Source: an uncultured Paracoccaceae bacterium (GTDB taxonomy: Bacteria; Pseudomonadota; Alphaproteobacteria; Rhodobacterales; Rhodobacteraceae). From it: 64,000 bases of DNA. Position numbers and translations under genes: made by a program. Below, one piece after another: positions 60,300-64,000 of the stretch. The DNA is taken from contig CANLVP010000001.1 in NCBI GenBank assembly GCA_947494675.1, positions 1,426,001 to 1,490,000 on the forward strand, written 5' to 3'. Below the pieces are notes generated by a model. That model was not told the DNA's origin. It was given only the letters and a program-made list of their open reading frames with translations, and did no database searches. The stretch's first letter is position 1. Each line of letters begins with the position of its first letter.

Positions 60300-62912
60300 A
60301 TGAACCTTGAAAAGTTCACTGAGCGGTCGCGCGGCTTTGTTCAGGCCGCACAGACCATTGCGATGCGCGAAGATCATCAGCGCATTTTACCTGAACACCT
60401 TTTGAAAGCATTGATGGATGACGATCAGGGGCTGTCGGCCAATCTGATCACCAAAGCCGCTGGCGATGCGCAAGCAGTGCGTGCGGCTGTGGACGCCAGC
60501 GTGGCGAAGATCGCCAAGGTGTCGGGCGGCGACGGGCAGGTGTTTGTCGATACGTCATTGGCCCGCGTGATGGACGAGGCGGAAAAGGTTGCTTCCAAAG
60601 CAGGCGATAGCTTTGTCCCCGTGGAGCGGTTGTTGATGGCCTTGGCGATCATCAAGTCCAAAGCCAAGGACGCGCTGGACGCGGGCAAGGTGACGGCGCA
60701 GGGCCTGAATGCCGCGATCAATGACATCCGCAAGGGGCGCACGGCGGATAGTGCCAGCGCCGAGGATGGCTATGACGCGCTGAAGAAATATGCGCGTGAC
60801 CTGACCGAGGCCGCAGAGCAGGGCAAGATTGACCCGATCATTGGCCGGGACGAGGAAATTCGCCGCGCGATGCAAGTGCTGAGCCGTCGGACCAAGAACA
60901 ACCCGGTGCTGATCGGTGAACCTGGTGTGGGGAAAACTGCGATTGCGGAAGGGCTGGCCTTGCGGATTATCAATGGTGACGTGCCAGAGAGCCTCAAGAA
61001 CAAGAAGCTGATGTCTTTGGACATGGGTGCCTTGATTGCCGGTGCAAAGTATCGCGGTGAGTTTGAGGAACGTCTGAAAGCGGTTCTGAAAGAGATTGAA
61101 GCCGCCGCTGGCGAGATCATCATGTTCATCGATGAGATGCACACGCTTGTGGGTGCGGGCAAGTCCGATGGCGCGATGGATGCGGCCAACCTGATCAAGC
61201 CCGCCTTGGCGCGGGGTGAGCTGCACTGCGTGGGTGCCACGACGCTCGATGAATACCGCAAGTATGTGGAAAAGGACGCGGCTTTGGCGCGGCGGTTCCA
61301 GCCGTTGATCGTGGAAGAACCCACCGTGGTCGACACGATCAGCATTCTGCGTGGGATCAAGGAAAAGTATGAGCTGCACCATGGTGTGCGGATCGCCGAT
61401 GCGGCTTTGGTCGCTGCGGCCACGCTGTCGCATCGCTATATCACCGATCGTTTCCTGCCCGATAAGGCCATCGATTTGATGGATGAGGCCGCGAGCCGTT
61501 TGCGGATGGAAGTGGACAGCAAGCCCGAAGAACTGGACGCGCTGGACCGTGACATCATGCAAAAGCAGATCGAACAGGAGGCGCTGAAGAAAGAAGACGA
61601 CAAGGCGTCCAAGGATCGGCTGACCAAGCTGGAAGAAGAGCTGGCCAACCTGCAGGATCGCGCGTCGGAGATGACGGCGAAATGGCAGGCGGAACGCGAC
61701 AAGCTGGAAGGGTCGCGCGTGCTTAAAGAGCATCTGGACCGCGCGCGGGCAGAACTGGATATCGCAAAGCGCGAGGGCAATCTGGCCAAGGCCGGAGAGC
61801 TGTCCTATGGCGTGATCCCTGATCTGGAACGCAAGTTGTCAGAGGCCGAAAACAGCGATGAGATGATGGTCGAAGAGGCCGTGCGCCCAGAGCAGATCGC
61901 GCAAGTGGTTGAGCGCTGGACCGGCATCCCCACCACCAAAATGCTGGAAGGCGAGCGCGAAAAGCTGCTGCGCATGGAAGAAGAGCTTGGCAAGCGGGTC
62001 ATTGGTCAGCGTGGGCCGGTGACGGCGGTTGCCAATGCGGTGCGCCGCGCGCGTGCTGGTCTGAATGACGAGAACCGCCCGCTGGGGTCGTTCCTGTTTC
62101 TGGGGCCAACCGGCGTGGGTAAGACAGAGCTGACCAAGGCCGTTGCGAACTATCTCTTTGACGATGACAACGCGATGGTGCGGATCGATATGTCGGAGTT
62201 CATGGAGAAACACGCCGTGGCCCGCCTGATCGGTGCGCCCCCCGGATATGTCGGCTATGACGAAGGTGGGGTGCTGACCGAGGCGGTCCGTCGCAGGCCC
62301 TATCAGGTCGTGCTGTTCGACGAGGTTGAAAAGGCGCACCCGGATGTCTTCAACGTGCTGCTGCAAGTGCTGGATGACGGGGTGCTGACCGATGGTCAGG
62401 GCCGCACGGTGGATTTCAAGCAGACGCTGATTATCCTGACCTCGAACCTTGGGGCGCAGGCGCTGAGCCAGCTGCCCGATGGTGCGGACCCGAGCCAACC
62501 CAAGCGCGACGTGATGGACGCGGTGCGGGCGCATTTCCGGCCAGAGTTCCTCAATCGCTTGGACGAGACGATCATATTTGACCGTCTGGCACGTGAGGAT
62601 ATGGCCGGGATCGTCAAAATCCAGTTGGGGCGTCTGGAGAAACGGTTGGAAAGCCGGAACATCACGCTTGATCTGGATGAAGGCGCGCTCAAGTGGTTGG
62701 CCGATGAAGGCTATGACCCTGTGTTCGGCGCACGGCCATTGAAGCGTGTGATCCAGCGGGCGATCCAGGATCAACTGGCCGAGATGATCCTTGCCGGTGA
62801 CGTGCTGGACGGCGCGACGGTAAGCGTAAGCGCCGGGGCCGAGGGGTTGATCGTTGGCGACCGGGTGAGCGGGTCAAACCGCGAAAAACCGGACGACGCG
62901 GTCGTGCATTAA
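60300..62912 (+). CDS. clpB: Chaperone ClpB (Hsp104 family disaggregase)
   Basis: ClpB pulls polypeptides from aggregates together with DnaK. The 870-residue protein has the N-domain ([18 protein letters not shown]), Walker A1 GEPGVGKTA (about 205-213), a middle coiled-coil propeller rich in Glu/Lys/Leu (about 410-530), and Walker A2 GPTGVGKTE (about 602-610) with [11 protein letters not shown] and a sensor-2 GARPLKR. All AAA+ parts are complete. AAAGGAGAAG precedes ATG 60300; an earlier in-frame start at 60228 lies within the promoter. A heat-shock promoter drives it. Confidence 0.98.
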   Translation: MNLEKFTERSRGFVQAAQTIAMREDHQRILPEHLLKALMDDDQGLSANLITKAAGDAQAVRAAVDASVAKIAKVSGGDGQVFVDTSLARVMDEAEKVASKAGDSFVPVERLLMALAIIKSKAKDALDAGKVTAQGLNAAINDIRKGRTADSASAEDGYDALKKYARDLTEAAEQGKIDPIIGRDEEIRRAMQVLSRRTKNNPVLIGEPGVGKTAIAEGLALRIINGDVPESLKNKKLMSLDMGALIAGAKYRGEFEERLKAVLKEIEAAAGEIIMFIDEMHTLVGAGKSDGAMDAANLIKPALARGELHCVGATTLDEYRKYVEKDAALARRFQPLIVEEPTVVDTISILRGIKEKYELHHGVRIADAALVAAATLSHRYITDRFLPDKAIDLMDEAASRLRMEVDSKPEELDALDRDIMQKQIEQEALKKEDDKASKDRLTKLEEELANLQDRASEMTAKWQAERDKLEGSRVLKEHLDRARAELDIAKREGNLAKAGELSYGVIPDLERKLSEAENSDEMMVEEAVRPEQIAQVVERWTGIPTTKMLEGEREKLLRMEEELGKRVIGQRGPVTAVANAVRRARAGLNDENRPLGSFLFLGPTGVGKTELTKAVANYLFDDDNAMVRIDMSEFMEKHAVARLIGAPPGYVGYDEGGVLTEAVRRRPYQVVLFDEVEKAHPDVFNVLLQVLDDGVLTDGQGRTVDFKQTLIILTSNLGAQALSQLPDGADPSQPKRDVMDAVRAHFRPEFLNRLDETIIFDRLAREDMAGIVKIQLGRLEKRLESRNITLDLDEGALKWLADEGYDPVFGARPLKRVIQRAIQDQLAEMILAGDVLDGATVSVSAGAEGLIVGDRVSGSNREKPDDAVVH

Positions 62913-62918
62913 GGGATG

Positions 62919-62949
62919 AACCGGCCCGCCAGATTGGTGGGCCGGTTTT
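62919..62949 (+). terminator. clpB intrinsic terminator
   Basis: AACCGGCCCGCCA-gat-TGGTGGGCCGGTT with one G-T pair, followed by TTCTTTGG. Stem of 12-13 bp; the best terminator in the window. Confidence 0.9.
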
Positions 62950-63010
62950 CTTTGGGGAATTGGCAAAGCGCGGTTAGGGTGGCCGCATTTGTAAACCCAA
63001 GGATTTCACG

Positions 63011-63970
63011 ATGCCGCCGTTTCCCCAGCCCGATTTCTCATTTGATTTTGACCCTGACGACGAAGTGACGGCGCTGCGCCAATGGCGCGATACCGAACCG
63101 GGACGGGCTATTCCGGATAAGCAAGACGGGATGCTGCTCCTTGGCAGTTGGAACGTGGCCAACCTTGGCGATAGTGGCCAGGTGCGTGACGCGCGGGACC
63201 TGCCGTTGATCGCTGAAATCCTGAGCTGGTTTGACGTAATCGCGGTGCAGGAGGTGAAGGAGAACCTTGGAGACCTGATGAAGGTCAAAGCGCTGATGCC
63301 GGGGTATGAGGTCGTCTTGTCGGATCAGACGGGCAATGGCGAGCGGATGGTGTTTCTTTATGATGCGACCCGCGTGAACCGGTTGGCGCTGGTGGGGGAG
63401 ATCGACATCTCACCCAAGGACCAGCGGCATATCAAAATCCCAAATTCCACTCAGAAATTCACTGGCTTTGACCGCGCACCTTATATGGTGGCGTTTGAAA
63501 AGGACGGGTTCGTTCTGACGGTGGTCAACGTGCATCTGTTTTTCGGATCAAGCTCTCAACGGTCGGTGAACCGCCGGGCGCTAGAGACCTATGCCGTGGG
63601 GCGTTGGGGAGATTTGCGCCGCAAACGGGGGCGGGCATTTTCGCATAATCTGGTGGTGATCGGGGATATGAACATGCCGGTGGCGGATGTGGGCGATGAG
63701 GTGTTTGACGCGTTGACCAAGCGCGGTCTGCATATCCCACCGTTTCAATCGCGGATTGGCACGACGATTACCGAAGGCAAGCACTATGACCAACTTGCGT
63801 TCTTCCCGGGTGGTGCCGGGCAGGCCTATGTGCAGGACGGGGTGTTTGACTTTGACGGGGCGGTCTTTGCCGATCTGTGGCAGGCCCGGACCGAGAAAGA
63901 GTTTGAAGCCTTCGTGCGGTATCACCTGTCTGATCACCGCCCGATTTGGGTGCAATTCCGCACCGATTAG
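63011..63970 (+). CDS. Endonuclease/exonuclease/phosphatase family protein
   Basis: A 319-residue EEP-fold Mg2+-dependent hydrolase. The catalytic set is complete: GSWNVANLG (Asn), DVIAVQEVKE (Glu), NVHLFFG (His), GDMNMPVADVG (Asp-x-Asn), YDQLAFF, and LSDHRPIWVQF (Asp-His). The substrate may be DNA, a phosphoinositide or another phosphodiester; no signal peptide is seen. The first 45 residues are acidic and family-unique (PDFSFDFDPDDEVTALRQW). Start ATG 63011 fits; its ribosome-binding site is weak. Confidence 0.87.
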   Translation: MPPFPQPDFSFDFDPDDEVTALRQWRDTEPGRAIPDKQDGMLLLGSWNVANLGDSGQVRDARDLPLIAEILSWFDVIAVQEVKENLGDLMKVKALMPGYEVVLSDQTGNGERMVFLYDATRVNRLALVGEIDISPKDQRHIKIPNSTQKFTGFDRAPYMVAFEKDGFVLTVVNVHLFFGSSSQRSVNRRALETYAVGRWGDLRRKRGRAFSHNLVVIGDMNMPVADVGDEVFDALTKRGLHIPPFQSRIGTTITEGKHYDQLAFFPGGAGQAYVQDGVFDFDGAVFADLWQARTEKEFEAFVRYHLSDHRPIWVQFRTD

Positions 63971-64000
63971 GGGGCCCGCCTGCGCGGACCCCTTTGGTTT

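Overview
The window reads as a chromosomal segment of a marine-type alphaproteobacterium of the Rhodobacteraceae (Roseobacter group). The evidence is the dnaA-dnaN-recF-gyrB replication block, high G+C with a strong Rhodobacteraceae flavour in codon use, a one-cysteine bL36, an alphaproteobacterial RpoH (sigma-32) promoter before clpB, DUF481-type porin-like proteins and N-formylglutamate amidohydrolase. No insertion sequence, prophage, CRISPR array or rRNA operon is visible. Genus and species cannot be read from the sequence alone.

Layout. 1-8.2 kb: 3' part of dnaA, dnaN, recF, a small VOC/GNAT/LysE group, a membrane protein of unknown function, gyrB, and an HlyC-like acyltransferase homologue whose catalytic His is Phe. 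8.2-16.9 kb, all on the minus strand: a P-loop kinase-like gene, pncA, a LysR regulator and a tightly overlapping five-gene catabolic operon (hydantoinase/oxoprolinase A and B, a DAO-type flavin oxidoreductase, an HpcH/HpaI aldolase and a uronate-dehydrogenase-like enzyme). 17-26.2 kb: YegD-like Hsp70, an NTF2-like/LuxR hybrid regulator, trhO, an AbrB-type membrane protein, TerB, fatty-acid desaturase, EamA transporter, methyltransferase and pncB. 26.2-27.3 kb: a low-G+C two-gene cassette, a SLATT-like two-TM protein overlapping a PF06042-type nucleotidyltransferase. 27.4-33 kb: arfB, a short autonomous transcription unit with an exceptional Shine-Dalgarno sequence, yhhQ, two envelope lipoproteins including mepA, an MFS carrier, a thioesterase and yggT. 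33-36 kb: orphan fdhF. 37-47.5 kb: an ABC branched-chain-type importer with two acyl-CoA ligase-family genes, and an RTX protein on the opposite strand. 47.5-64 kb: a pseudo-caspase with peptidoglycan-binding modules, a PPC-like exported protein, rpmJ, tRNA-Val, an ABC-F gene with a leader-peptide attenuator, dinB, an SPFH/NfeD pair, pyrF, clpB and an EEP nuclease.

How the genes work together. The replication genes act in initiation, clamp loading, gap repair and supercoiling. pncA and pncB form the first two steps of NAD salvage from nicotinamide, although they lie 9 kb apart. The LysR gene very probably controls the hydantoinase operon from a TATAAT-containing promoter at its 3' end. The 37-47.5 kb block looks like import of a carboxylic acid followed by CoA activation. 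An inverted repeat near its promoter, and another before the thioesterase gene, resemble operators of acid- or acyl-CoA-responsive repressors.

The strongest candidates for undescribed biology are the SLATT-like/nucleotidyltransferase cassette, the ABC-F leader peptide with two mutually exclusive hairpins, the roughly 200-nt unit at 27962-28182 whose ribosome-binding site mirrors the 16S rRNA 3' end, and a 52-bp dispersed element shared by the arfB upstream region and the gap between two transporter genes.
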